DNA from: Aquipseudomonas alcaligenes MRY13-0052
GTDB lineage: Bacteria > Pseudomonadota > Gammaproteobacteria > Pseudomonadales > Pseudomonadaceae
DNA length: 64,000 nucleotides
Assembly: GCA_000474255.1 (NCBI GenBank)
Contig: BATO01000003.1
Span: 62,001 to 126,000, forward strand
Direction of reading: 5' to 3'
Part shown: piece by piece, positions 8,081 to 17,409 of the stretch
Layout: each line of letters starts with the position of its first letter
How positions within the stretch are numbered: position 1 is the stretch's first letter
The notes under the pieces: generated by a model
The model's database searches: none
What the model was told of the DNA's origin: nothing
Seen by the model: the letters and a program-made list of their open reading frames with translations, nothing else
Made by a program: the position numbers and the translations under genes

Positions 8081-9772
8081 ATGCCTCAAGAATTCGACTA
8101 CATCATCATCGGTGCCGGCTCCGCCGGTAACGTACTGGCCACCCGCCTCACCGAGGACGCCAACACCAGCGTCCTGCTGCTGGAAGCCGGCGGCCCCGAC
8201 TACCGCCTGGACTTCCGCACCCAGATGCCCGCCGCCCTCGCCTATCCGCTGCAGGGCCGCCGCTACAACTGGGCCTACGAGACCGACCCCGAGCCGCACA
8301 TGAACAACCGCCGCATGGAATGCGGGCGCGGCAAGGGCCTGGGCGGCTCCTCGCTGATCAACGGCATGTGCTACATCCGCGGCAACGCCCTGGACTTCGA
8401 CAACTGGGCCAAGGCGCCCGGCCTGGAAGACTGGACCTACCTCGACTGCCTGCCCTATTTCCGCAAGGCCGAGACCCGCGACATCGGCCCCAACGACTAC
8501 CACGGCGGCGACGGCCCGGTGAGCGTCACCACGCCCAAGGCCGGCAACAACCCGCTGTTCCACGCCATGGTCGAGGCCGGCGTGCAGGCCGGCTACCCGG
8601 CCACCGACGACCTCAACGGCTACCAGCAGGAAGGCTTCGGCCCGATGGACCGCACCGTGACCCCGGAAGGCCGTCGCGCCGCCACCGGTCGCGGCTACCT
8701 GGACCAGGCCCGTGGCCGGCCCAACCTGACCATCGTCACCCACGCCACCACCGACCGCATCCTCTTCAGCGGCAAGCGCGCCAGCGGCGTCGCCTACCTG
8801 CACGGCGACGGCAACGAGCCGATCATCGTCAACGCCCGCCGCGAAGTACTGCTGTGCGCCGGCGCCATCGCCTCGCCGCAGATCCTGCAGCGCTCTGGCG
8901 TCGGCCCGAGCGCCCTGCTGCGCGAGTTCGACATCCCCCTGGTGCACGACCTGCCCGGCGTCGGCGAGAACCTGCAGGACCACCTCGAGCTTTACCTGCA
9001 GTACGCCTGCAAGGAGCCGGTGTCCATCTACCCGGCCACCAAGTGGTGGAACCAGCCCGCCATCGGCGCCAACTGGCTGTTCCGCGGCAAAGGCCTGGGC
9101 GCCAGCAACCAGTTCGAGGCCGGCGGCTTCATCCGCACCCGCCCCGAATTCGCCTGGCCCAACATCCAGTACCACTTCCTGCCGGTGGCGATTAACTACA
9201 ACGGCAGCAAGGGCGTGCAGGAGCACGGCTTCCAGGCGCACATGGGCTCCATGCGCTCGCCGAGCCGCGGCCGCATCCGCCTCAAGTCCCGCGACCCGCG
9301 CGAGCACCCGAGCATCCTGTTCAACTACATGGCGTCCGAGCAGGACTGGCAGGAGTTCCGCGACGGCATCCGCATCACCCGCGAGATCATGGCGCAGCCG
9401 GCCCTGGACAAGTACCGCGGCCGCGAACTGAGCCCCGGTGCCCAGGTGCAGACCGACGCCGAGTTGGACGACTTCATCCGCAACCACGCCGAAACCGCGT
9501 TCCACCCTTCCTGCTCCTGCAAGATGGGCAGCGACGAGATGGCGGTGGTCGACGGCCAGGGCCGCGTGCACGGCATGCAAGGGCTGCGCGTGGTGGATGC
9601 GTCGATCATGCCGGAGATCATCACCGGCAACCTCAACGCCACCACCATCATGATCGCCGAGAAGATCGCCGACCGGATCCGTGGCCGCCAGCCGCTGCCC
9701 CGCAGCACCGCCAGCTACTACGTCGCCGGCGACGCCCCGGTACGCACCCAGCCGCAGCGCAAGGCCGGCTGA
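8081..9772 (+). CDS. betA: Choline dehydrogenase BetA
   Basis: Membrane-associated FAD enzyme of the GMC oxidoreductase family that oxidises choline to betaine aldehyde. 563 aa, full length. The FAD-binding GAGSAG motif is at residues 11-16. GMC signatures include [20 protein letters not shown] (about 82-101) and [15 protein letters not shown]. The active-site His475 ([13 protein letters not shown]) and Asn519 (GNLNATTIM) are present. AGAGAG lies before the ATG. It is second in the operon, 76 bp after betB. Confidence 0.96.
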   Translation: MPQEFDYIIIGAGSAGNVLATRLTEDANTSVLLLEAGGPDYRLDFRTQMPAALAYPLQGRRYNWAYETDPEPHMNNRRMECGRGKGLGGSSLINGMCYIRGNALDFDNWAKAPGLEDWTYLDCLPYFRKAETRDIGPNDYHGGDGPVSVTTPKAGNNPLFHAMVEAGVQAGYPATDDLNGYQQEGFGPMDRTVTPEGRRAATGRGYLDQARGRPNLTIVTHATTDRILFSGKRASGVAYLHGDGNEPIIVNARREVLLCAGAIASPQILQRSGVGPSALLREFDIPLVHDLPGVGENLQDHLELYLQYACKEPVSIYPATKWWNQPAIGANWLFRGKGLGASNQFEAGGFIRTRPEFAWPNIQYHFLPVAINYNGSKGVQEHGFQAHMGSMRSPSRGRIRLKSRDPREHPSILFNYMASEQDWQEFRDGIRITREIMAQPALDKYRGRELSPGAQVQTDAELDDFIRNHAETAFHPSCSCKMGSDEMAVVDGQGRVHGMQGLRVVDASIMPEIITGNLNATTIMIAEKIADRIRGRQPLPRSTASYYVAGDAPVRTQPQRKAG

Positions 9773-9778
9773 ACCCCA

Positions 9779-9802
9779 GGGGCGGCCAGTACCGCCCCTT
9801 CA
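9779..9802 (+). terminator. Possible terminator after betA
   Basis: Stem GGGGCGG (9779-9785) with CCGCCCC (9792-9798), then TTCATT. The T-run is weak. Confidence 0.5.
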
Positions 9803-9811
9803 TTCCCGCAA

Positions 9812-9842
9812 CCCGGGCTCCGGCCCGGGCGCCCCGCCCTAC
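9812..9842 (-). repeat. GTAGG-headed REP-like hairpin at the end of the TorT-like gene
   Basis: On the minus strand it starts GTAGGGCGGGGC and contains the hairpin CCCGGGC-cgga-GCCCGGG (9812-9829). The TAG stop codon of the TorT-like gene lies inside the GTAGG head. It may also work as that gene's terminator. Confidence 0.45.
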
Positions 9843-10879
9843 TCCGGCAGCTCCTGACGGATCATCCAGTGCCCACCCGGCGGCATCAGCCGGCTGATAT
9901 CGAAATGCTCCAGGCTTTGCCGGTCCAGCATCTGGATGCGCGGGCTGACCCAGCGCGCCTCACCCTTGCCCTCCAGCGCCCGCACCGCCAGGTCGATGGC
10001 AATGCGCGCCTGGATCACCGGCGAATCCGTCGGTGCCGCCAGCACCAGCCCCTGGCGAATGTCTTCCACCACCCGCTCGGTGGCATACAGCGAGACCACC
10101 TGGGTCTGGAAGCGCGACGGCGACCCCTTGACCAGTTGCGCGGCGAAGGCGGCCGCTTCGGCATTGGCCAGCAGGTAGTCCAGGCGTGACTCACGCCCCA
10201 GCAGCCCGCGCACCAGCGCCGCCTGGGTCGAGCGGTCCACCGGCCCGTAGCCGCCATCGGCCAGGCGCACCGACGTGCCGTCCATGGCCGTGCGCAAGCC
10301 GCGCTCGGCGTCCAGCACCCAGCCCGCGTCCCTGGGGCCCGGCAGCCAGCCGAGGTTGATCGGCCCGCCCCCCGCCCTCTCACCGATGTAGCCCAGGGCC
10401 TCCCGCGCCATATCGGCGAAATCCACCCGCGCGTGCGCGGTCACGCCATCGCAGTCGATGCCGTTCACCAGGTCGATCACCGGCGTGCCGTTTCTTTTCA
10501 ACTGCTCGATCTCGTGGCACAGGCCACGGGCCTCGATGGCGCCGATGACAAAGGCGTCGGCACCGAGCTGGATGCAGCGGGCAAGCTGGGCGCGCTGCAT
10601 GGCCGGGAACTGGTAGCCGCCGGCTTCGTAGATGCCCAGCTGCACGCCCTGGCGCCGGGCTTCCTCGTCCAGCCCCCAGGCGACGCCCCACCAATAGCGG
10701 TCGATGCCATGGGGCAGCAGGGTGCAGATGCGCCAGGGCCGGCTGGCATGGTCGAGGGGCACGTAGTCGCGGGCCTGCCCGTCGGCGATCACCGGTACCG
10801 GGAACCACTGCGCCCCATGGCAGGGCGCCAGGACCAACAGGGAAAGCAGCAGCGCACAGCAGATCCGCATAGGGGCCAT
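9839..10879 (-). CDS. TorT-like periplasmic sugar-binding-fold protein
   Basis: About 346 aa with a signal peptide (hydrophobic CCALLLSLLVLAPCHGA). The rest is a type-I periplasmic binding fold like TorT, the TMAO-sensing partner of the TorS kinase: conserved stretches ICTLLPHGIDRYWWGVAWGL, GVQLGIYEAGGY and RCIQLGADAFVIGAI. No TorS, TorR or TMAO reductase gene is near, so it is an orphan. Its position beside the bet genes, which handle a trimethylammonium compound, makes a methylamine ligand conceivable, but that is speculation. The start could also be the ATG at 10870; neither has a strong ribosome site. Confidence 0.75.
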   Translation of the reverse strand: MAPMRICCALLLSLLVLAPCHGAQWFPVPVIADGQARDYVPLDHASRPWRICTLLPHGIDRYWWGVAWGLDEEARRQGVQLGIYEAGGYQFPAMQRAQLARCIQLGADAFVIGAIEARGLCHEIEQLKRNGTPVIDLVNGIDCDGVTAHARVDFADMAREALGYIGERAGGGPINLGWLPGPRDAGWVLDAERGLRTAMDGTSVRLADGGYGPVDRSTQAALVRGLLGRESRLDYLLANAEAAAFAAQLVKGSPSRFQTQVVSLYATERVVEDIRQGLVLAAPTDSPVIQARIAIDLAVRALEGKGEARWVSPRIQMLDRQSLEHFDISRLMPPGGHWMIRQELPE

Positions 10880-10997
10880 TCCGCAGCAAACGCGAGGGGG
10901 GAGTGAACCAAGCCTAGCAGCCGTCGCCGCTCGCGGCGGGATGACAGCCCGGCCGGCGGCGCCTAAAGTCCGCAAGGTCGCACGCCCAAGGAATCCC

Positions 10998-12413
10998 ATG
11001 GCCGATCTGCCCAGCCTCGACGCCCGCACCGCCCGCCTGCTGCCCTGGCTGGTGGCCGTCGCCTTCTTCATGCAGGCCCTGGACGGCACCATCCTCAACA
11101 CCGCCCTGCCAGCCATGGCCCGCGACCTGGCCGAAGACCCGCTGCGCATGCAGTCGGTGATCATCGCCTACATGCTCACGGTGGCCCTGTTGATTCCCGC
11201 CTCGGGCTGGATCGCCGACCGCTTCGGCACCCGCCGGATATTCTTCGGCGCCATCGTCCTGTTCAGCCTGGGCTCGTTGTTCTGCGCCCTCTCCGCCACC
11301 TTGCCGCAGCTGGTCGCCGCCCGCGTGGTGCAAGGCCTGGGCGGTGCGCTGATGATGCCGGTGGGGCGCCTGGTGGTGCTGCGCGCCTACCCACGTACCG
11401 AGCTGGTGCGGATCATGAGCTTCATCACCCTGCCCGGCCTGTTCGGCCCGCTGATCGGCCCCACCCTCGGCGGCTGGCTGGTGGAATACGCCACCTGGCA
11501 CTGGATCTTCCTCATCAACCTGCCCGTCGGCCTGATCGGCGGCTGGGCCGCCTGGCGCTTCATGCCCGACCTGCGCTCCAGCGGCCCGGTGCGCCTGGAC
11601 GTCTACGGTTTCCTGCTGTTCGGCACCGCCATGGTGCTGATCACCATTGCCCTGGAGGGCCTGGGCGAACTGCACCTGCCCCATGTGCGGGTGATGCTCC
11701 TGCTGCTCGGCGGCCTCGCCTGCCTGGCCGCCTACTGGCTGCACGCGGTGCAGGTGGAACAGCCGCTGTTCGCCCCCTCGCTGTTCCGCACCCGCACCTT
11801 CGCCGCCGGCATCCTCGGCAACCTCTTCTCGCGCCTGGGCAGCGGCGCCCTGCCCTTCCTCACGCCCCTGTTGCTGCAGGTGGCGCTGGGCTTTCCGCCG
11901 GCCCAGGCGGGGATGACCATGATCCCCCTGGCGCTCTCGGCGATGATCGCCAAGCCCCTGGCCAAGCCACTGCTCGACCGCCTCGGCTACCGCCGCCTGT
12001 TGCTGGGCAACACCCTGCTGCTCGGCGGCATGATCGCCAGCCTGGCGCTGATCGACGCCGACACGCCCTACCCGCTGCTGCTCCTGAACCTGGCCGCCCT
12101 GGGCGCGGTGAACTCCATGCAGTTCACCGCCATGAACACCGTCACCCTGCTCGACCTCGACGACCACCAGGCCAGCAGCGGCAACAGCCTGCTCTCGGTG
12201 GTGATGCAGCTGTCCATGAGCCTCGGCGTGGCGGTGGCCGCGGCGCTGCTGGGCGGCTTCGGCAAGCCCGATGCGCCCTCGGTGCTGGCGGCCTTCCAGG
12301 CCACCTACCTGTGCGTCGGCACCCTCACCTTGCTGGCGGCGGCGATCTTCTTCCAGCTGCCGCCGGACAGCGGTCGCGCCGTGCGTCGGGTACCCGGCGA
12401 TATCGACCACTGA
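10998..12413 (+). CDS. MFS multidrug-type exporter (DHA2/EmrB-QacA, MdtD-like)
   Basis: Inner-membrane drug/H+ antiporter family member, about 471 aa with some 14 predicted segments. The DHA2 signature is visible early (ALDGTILNTALPAMARDL), and motif A follows (GWIADRFGTRRIFFG). The ATG at 10998 has AAGGAA 5 nt upstream and was preferred over an upstream in-frame start at 10941. The closest named relative I recognise is MdtD. The substrate is unknown, and no adaptor or outer-membrane gene is adjacent. Confidence 0.85.
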   Translation: MADLPSLDARTARLLPWLVAVAFFMQALDGTILNTALPAMARDLAEDPLRMQSVIIAYMLTVALLIPASGWIADRFGTRRIFFGAIVLFSLGSLFCALSATLPQLVAARVVQGLGGALMMPVGRLVVLRAYPRTELVRIMSFITLPGLFGPLIGPTLGGWLVEYATWHWIFLINLPVGLIGGWAAWRFMPDLRSSGPVRLDVYGFLLFGTAMVLITIALEGLGELHLPHVRVMLLLLGGLACLAAYWLHAVQVEQPLFAPSLFRTRTFAAGILGNLFSRLGSGALPFLTPLLLQVALGFPPAQAGMTMIPLALSAMIAKPLAKPLLDRLGYRRLLLGNTLLLGGMIASLALIDADTPYPLLLLNLAALGAVNSMQFTAMNTVTLLDLDDHQASSGNSLLSVVMQLSMSLGVAVAAALLGGFGKPDAPSVLAAFQATYLCVGTLTLLAAAIFFQLPPDSGRAVRRVPGDIDH

Positions 12414-12497
12414 TACGGCGCTGCGACACCGGGACGGCAAGGTGGCCCGGCGCCATCCTGCTAAACTGCGCGCCTATCCGATTGCCAGGCCCCGCCC

Positions 12498-13877
12498 GTG
12501 ACCACCAACGCCTTTTCCGCCCTGCCCCTGTCCGCCGCCATGCTGGCCAACCTCGACGCCCTCAGCTACCACGAGATGACGCCCATCCAGGCCCTGGGCC
12601 TGCCGGTGATCCTCAAGGGCCAGGACCTGATCGCCCAGGCCAAGACCGGCAGCGGCAAGACCGCCGCCTTCGGCATCGGCCTGCTCGACCCGCTCAACCC
12701 GCGCTTCTTCGGCTGCCAGGCCCTGGTGCTGTGCCCGACCCGCGAGCTGGCCGACCAGGTGGCCAAGGAAATCCGCCGCCTGGCCCGTGCCGCCGACAAC
12801 ATCAAGGTGCTGACCCTCTGTGGCGGCGTGCCCTTCGGCCCGCAGATCGGCTCCCTGGAGCACGGCGCGCACATCATCGTCGGCACCCCGGGGCGCATCC
12901 AGGAGCACCTGCGCAAGGGCACCCTGAAGCTCGACGGGCTCAACACCCTGGTGCTGGACGAAGCCGACCGCATGCTCGACATGGGCTTCTACGACAGCAT
13001 CGCCGACATCATCGAGCAGACCCCGGCCAAGCGGCAGACCCTGCTGTTCTCCGCCACCTACCCCAAGGGCATCGCCGAACTGGCCGGGCGCTTCCTGCGC
13101 AACCCGCAGCAGGTGAAGGTCGAGGCCCTCCACGACGACAGCCAGATCGAGCAGCGCTTCTACGAGATCGACCCCAACCAGCGCATGGACGCGGTGGTCC
13201 ACCTGCTGCTGCACCATCGCCCGCAGTCCAGCGTCGCCTTCTGCCACACCCGCCAGCAGTGCCAGGAGCTGGTGGAACACCTGCAGGCCAACCGCATCTC
13301 GGCACAGACCCTGCACGGCGAGCTCGAACAACGCGACCGCGACCAGGTGCTGACCATGTTCGCCAACCGCAGCTGCAGCGTGCTGGTGGCCACCGACGTT
13401 GCCGCACGCGGCCTGGACATCGCCGGCCTGGAAGCGGTGATCAACGTCGAGCTGTCCCGCGACCCGGAAATCCACGTGCACCGTGTCGGCCGCAGTGGCC
13501 GGGCCGGCGAGAAGGGCCTGGCCCTGAGCCTGGTGGCGCCCGCCGAAGCCAGTCGCGCCCAGGCCATCGAGGACCTGCAGAAGGCCCCGCTGAACTGGCA
13601 GCGCCTGGATGAACTGGTCTTGAAGAACCGTGACCCGCTGCTGCCGCCAATGGCTACGCTGTGTATCAACGGTGGACGCAAAGAGAAGGTGCGCCCGGGC
13701 GACATCCTCGGTGCGCTGACAGGTGAAGCTGGCATTCCGGGTGCACAGGTTGGCAAGATAGCCATCTTCGATTTCCAGGCTTTCGTGGCCGTGGACAGGA
13801 ACATCGTCAAACAGGCCTTGAAACGCCTGAGTGACGGCAAGATCAAGGGCCGCTCGTTCAAGGTGCGCGCCCTCTAG
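12498..13877 (+). CDS. dbpA: ATP-dependent RNA helicase DbpA
   Basis: DEAD-box RNA helicase that acts on 23S rRNA helix 92 during 50S assembly. 459 aa. Q motif near residue 29, Walker A AQAKTGSGKT (46-55), DEAD at 154-157, SAT near 185, and the C-terminal HRVGRSGRAG. The last roughly 75 residues, from CINGGRKEKVRPGDILGALT, are the DbpA RNA-binding domain that distinguishes it from RhlE or SrmB. Start is GTG at 12498. The gene stands alone on this strand between the MFS exporter and a response regulator. Confidence 0.93.
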   Translation: MTTNAFSALPLSAAMLANLDALSYHEMTPIQALGLPVILKGQDLIAQAKTGSGKTAAFGIGLLDPLNPRFFGCQALVLCPTRELADQVAKEIRRLARAADNIKVLTLCGGVPFGPQIGSLEHGAHIIVGTPGRIQEHLRKGTLKLDGLNTLVLDEADRMLDMGFYDSIADIIEQTPAKRQTLLFSATYPKGIAELAGRFLRNPQQVKVEALHDDSQIEQRFYEIDPNQRMDAVVHLLLHHRPQSSVAFCHTRQQCQELVEHLQANRISAQTLHGELEQRDRDQVLTMFANRSCSVLVATDVAARGLDIAGLEAVINVELSRDPEIHVHRVGRSGRAGEKGLALSLVAPAEASRAQAIEDLQKAPLNWQRLDELVLKNRDPLLPPMATLCINGGRKEKVRPGDILGALTGEAGIPGAQVGKIAIFDFQAFVAVDRNIVKQALKRLSDGKIKGRSFKVRAL

Positions 13878-13951
13878 TAACGCCCCGGAAAGGTTCGCCC
13901 TGTATGACAGCGCTGGCGGGAGGCCCCCGCCACGCATCAATGGAGTAGGTC

Positions 13952-15190
13952 GTGCGCAATATTCTGGTCGTCGAAGACAGCCCGCTGGTCCTCAAGATCC
14001 TCGAACACCTGTTCCGCCAGGAGCCGGACCTGCAGCCCGTGTTCTGCGCCTCCTGCGCCGAGGCCGAGGTGCTGCTGGAAACCTCCGCCGCCTTGTTCTT
14101 CGCCGCCATCGTCGACCTCAACCTGCCGGATGCGCCCGACGGCGAGATCGTCGACCTGGTGCTGCGCTACGAACTGCCCTGCGTCGTCCTCTCCGGCTCC
14201 TACAAGGAGCAGCGCCGCGACGAGCTCCTGCTCAAGGGCGTGGTCGACTACGTGCTCAAGGAAAGCCAGCACTCCTACGAATACGTCTTCCGCCTGCTGC
14301 ACCGCCTGGTGCGCAACTGCGGGGTGAAGATCCTCGTCGCCGAGGACTCCGAGGCCACCCGCAACTTCGTACGCCGGGTGCTCACCCCGCACCTCTACCA
14401 GATCATCGAGGCCCGCGACGGCGACGAAGCCCTGCACATTCTCCAGGAGCAGCCGGACATCGACCTGCTGCTGGTGGACCACGGCATGCCCGGCATCAGC
14501 GGCTTCGACCTGGTGAAGATGCTGCGACAGAAGCTGCACCGCACCGAGCTGATCATCCTCGGCCTCTCGGCAGACCAGAAAGGCTCGCTCAGCGCCATGT
14601 TCATCAAGCACGGCGCCGACGACTTCCTGCGCAAGCCCTTCTGCACCGAGGAGCTCAATTGCCGGGTGATGTCGACCCTGGAGCGCCGCGACCTGATGCG
14701 CGCACTGAAGCAGGCGGCGCTGTTCGACTCGCTGACCAACCTCTACAACCGCCGCGCCTTCTACGAACAGGGCCTGCAGCTGTTCCAGCAGGCCCAGCGC
14801 GCCGGCCAGGAGCTGAGCGTGGCGATGCTCGACCTCGACTTCTTCAAGCTGATCAACGACAAGTTCGGCCACGCCAGCGGCGACACCGCCCTGGTGATGT
14901 TCTCCCGGGTGCTGGCCCACGCCCTGCCCGACGCCCTGCTGGGCCGTCTAGGCGGTGAAGAGTTCGCCGTGGTCAGCAAGAGCGACGCGACCACCCTCAA
15001 GGCCACCCTCGACCAGCTGCGACGCAACTGCGCCCGCCTCAAGTACGCCGCCGATGCACCGCCGCTGTCATTCAGCGCCGGCATCTACCAGGGGCCGCCG
15101 GAAGACCTGGAAAGCCTGCTCCACGAAGCCGACCAGCGCCTCTACCAGGCCAAGCACGAAGGCCGCGGGCGGACCATCGCCAACCGCTAG
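13952..15190 (+). CDS. Tandem-receiver diguanylate cyclase (REC-REC-GGDEF)
   Basis: 412 aa with three domains. REC1 (about 1-118) has acidic ED8-9, Asp55 and Lys103; REC2 (about 125-240) has ED131-132, Asp176 and Lys228; the GGDEF domain (about 255-412) has GGEEF at 334-338. Both receivers keep the phosphoacceptor Asp. The inhibitory I-site Arg (RxxD before GGEEF) is missing: the stretch reads ALPDALLGRLGGEEF. The likely product is cyclic di-GMP without product inhibition, under control of an unknown kinase. The start is GTG at 13952, after GGAG. No kinase gene is adjacent. Confidence 0.88.
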   Translation: MRNILVVEDSPLVLKILEHLFRQEPDLQPVFCASCAEAEVLLETSAALFFAAIVDLNLPDAPDGEIVDLVLRYELPCVVLSGSYKEQRRDELLLKGVVDYVLKESQHSYEYVFRLLHRLVRNCGVKILVAEDSEATRNFVRRVLTPHLYQIIEARDGDEALHILQEQPDIDLLLVDHGMPGISGFDLVKMLRQKLHRTELIILGLSADQKGSLSAMFIKHGADDFLRKPFCTEELNCRVMSTLERRDLMRALKQAALFDSLTNLYNRRAFYEQGLQLFQQAQRAGQELSVAMLDLDFFKLINDKFGHASGDTALVMFSRVLAHALPDALLGRLGGEEFAVVSKSDATTLKATLDQLRRNCARLKYAADAPPLSFSAGIYQGPPEDLESLLHEADQRLYQAKHEGRGRTIANR

Positions 15191-15921
15191 AAGCCGTGGC
15201 GCTCGAAGATGCGCTGGTAGGTCCCGTCGTCGCGCATCGCCTGCATCGCCCGGTCGAAGTCCTCCACCACCTGGCGATGCATCGGGTGGCTGCGCCGCAC
15301 CAGGATCGCCAGGTTGTTCTCGCTGAGCGGTCGCGGCAGGAACTCCAGCTGGCCCTTGAGCTCCTTCAGCTCGCGGTTGAGGTGATAGCGCGCCACCAGT
15401 TCGTCCTCCAGGGTCAGTTGCACGCGCCCGGCGGCGAGCATGCGCGCGCCCATCTCGAAGCCCATCACCGGCACCCGGTCCAGGGTCGGGTCATGGTCGA
15501 ACTCGGCGGAGTAGGCATAGCCCCGCACCACGGCGATGCTGTAGGGGCGCAGGTCGGCCAGGGTCTCGAAATTCACCTTCGCGCCGCGATGACGGAGGAA
15601 GCGCACACGGTTGACCAGGTAGGGCTTCGAATACAGGCCGTAGACAGCGCGAGCCTGGTCGTACCAGGCGTTGACCACCACGTCGTAGTCGCCCACCTCC
15701 AGCCCGCGCAGTGCCCGCGCCCAGGGCACCTCCACATACTCGGAGGTGTGCCCGGCGCGCTGCAGCGCTGTCACCACCAGGTCCACCGCCAGGCCACCCT
15801 GGGGCAGGTTGGCGTCGGTGAACGGCGGCCAGGTGTTGGCCACCAGCCGCAGGTGCTCGGCGCGTGCAGCCCCCGTGCAAAGCAGAACGAGCAACAGCAA
15901 ACAACTGCAGGTCTTTTTCAT
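15187..15921 (-). CDS. Orphan periplasmic solute-binding protein, family 3
   Basis: 244 aa with a signal peptide (MKKTCSCLLLLVLLCTGAARA). SBP_bac_3/PBPb fold: LRLVANTWPPFTDANLPQGG at the mature start, then VPWARALRGLEVGDYDVVVN, as in amino-acid binding proteins and in many Pseudomonas orphans. No permease or ATPase genes are adjacent. It overlaps the 3' end of the convergent GGDEF gene by 4 bp. It may bind a polar amino acid or serve a sensor; neither is shown. Confidence 0.8.
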   Translation of the reverse strand: MKKTCSCLLLLVLLCTGAARAEHLRLVANTWPPFTDANLPQGGLAVDLVVTALQRAGHTSEYVEVPWARALRGLEVGDYDVVVNAWYDQARAVYGLYSKPYLVNRVRFLRHRGAKVNFETLADLRPYSIAVVRGYAYSAEFDHDPTLDRVPVMGFEMGARMLAAGRVQLTLEDELVARYHLNRELKELKGQLEFLPRPLSENNLAILVRRSHPMHRQVVEDFDRAMQAMRDDGTYQRIFERHGF

Positions 15922-16080
15922 CCATGGCTTCCACTGGGGCTGGGACGGTCGGAATCACCGGACTGCACGCATTTCCCTTGCCAGCCAGCGGAGAGCGCTG
16001 GTCGCGGCACCTCCATAGGGTAGACTTCGCCACCGGCGCGCGCCTTGGCCGATTCGACTTCTGAGGGTGGTTTCTTGTTC

Positions 16081-17253
16081 GTGACTGATGTGGTGATTAT
16101 CGGGGCCGGCGCCGCCGGTCTGTTGTGCGCCTCCAAGGCCGCCGCGCGCGGTCGCAAGGTGCTGCTGCTCGATCACGCGAACAAGGCCGGCAAGAAGATC
16201 CTCATGTCCGGCGGCGGCCGCTGCAACTTCACCAACCTCTACACCGAGCCGGCCAACTTCCTCTCCGCCAACGCCCACTTCTGCAAGTCGGCCCTGGCCC
16301 GCTACACCCAGTGGGACTTCCTCGAGTTGGTGAACAAGCACGGTGTCGCCTACCACGAGAAGAAGCTCGGCCAGCTGTTCTGCGACCACAAGGCCAGCGA
16401 CATCCTCGCCATGCTCCTGGCCGAGTGCGACGAGCACGGCGTCGACCTGCGCCTGGACACCGCCGTCAGCGCCATCGCCCGCGACGAGGCCGGCTACGCG
16501 CTGCAGACCGCCATCGGCCCGGTGCGCTGCCAATCCCTGGTGATCGCCACCGGCGGCCTGTCGATCCCCACCCTGGGCGCCACCGGCTTCGGCTACCAGG
16601 TGGCCCGCCAGTTCGGCCACGAAGTGCTGCCGACCCGCGCCGGCCTGGTGCCCTTCACCATCACCGACCAGCTCAAGGCGATGTGCACCGAACTCTCCGG
16701 CACCTCGGTGGACAGCCTGGTGAGCTGCAACGGCGCCAGCTTCCGCGAGAACATCCTGTTCACCCACCGCGGCCTCAGTGGCCCCGCCATCCTGCAGATC
16801 TCCTCCTACTGGAACCCCGGCGAGGCGATCTCGATCAACCTGCTGCCCCATCTCGACGTGCCCGCCTGGCTGGTGCAGCAGCAGGGCGAACGCCCCAATG
16901 CCGAGCTGAAGACCCTGCTGGGTGAACTCTTCACCCGCAAGTTCGCCACCCTGCTGGCGGAGCGATGGTTCGCCTCGCGGCCGATGAAGCAGTACAGCCT
17001 GGCCGAGCTGCAGGCCATCGCCGAAGCCCTCACCGACTGGCAGCTCACGCCATCGGGCACCGAGGGCTACCGCACCGCCGAAGTCACCCTGGGCGGGGTC
17101 AGCACCCACGAGGTGTCGTCCAAGACCATGGAATCGCAGAAGTCCCCCGGGCTGTACTTCATCGGCGAAGTGCTGGACATCACCGGCCACCTCGGCGGTT
17201 TCAACTTCCAGTGGGCCTGGGCCTCGGCGCACGCCGCCGCGCAGTTCGTCTGA
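16081..17253 (+). CDS. HI0933/YhiN-family FAD-dependent oxidoreductase
   Basis: About 390 aa. The N-terminal FAD motif GAGAAGLLCASKAAARGRKV, the second family signature KILMSGGGRCNFTN, and the C-terminal YFIGEVLDITGHLGGFNFQW are all typical of the HI0933 flavoprotein family, whose reaction is not established. I chose the GTG at 16081 (MTDVVIIGAG), the usual family N-terminus; the ribosome site GAGGGTGG lies at 16063-16070, and a TTG at 16075 is also possible. It is divergent from the solute-binding protein gene. Confidence 0.85.
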   Translation: MTDVVIIGAGAAGLLCASKAAARGRKVLLLDHANKAGKKILMSGGGRCNFTNLYTEPANFLSANAHFCKSALARYTQWDFLELVNKHGVAYHEKKLGQLFCDHKASDILAMLLAECDEHGVDLRLDTAVSAIARDEAGYALQTAIGPVRCQSLVIATGGLSIPTLGATGFGYQVARQFGHEVLPTRAGLVPFTITDQLKAMCTELSGTSVDSLVSCNGASFRENILFTHRGLSGPAILQISSYWNPGEAISINLLPHLDVPAWLVQQQGERPNAELKTLLGELFTRKFATLLAERWFASRPMKQYSLAELQAIAEALTDWQLTPSGTEGYRTAEVTLGGVSTHEVSSKTMESQKSPGLYFIGEVLDITGHLGGFNFQWAWASAHAAAQFV

Positions 17254-17409
17254 GCCCGGGGCATACCTGAGGGCGGCAGCACCTGTGCATTCCCGCCAGC
17301 GGGTGTAACCCGCCTCGCCCGGGCGGCATCCAAACGGTAACCTCTTGCCGATCGGCCCCCGCACACCCGCGCGGGCCGAGCCCCTGGAACGCACGCCCAC
17401 AAGGCCGCC

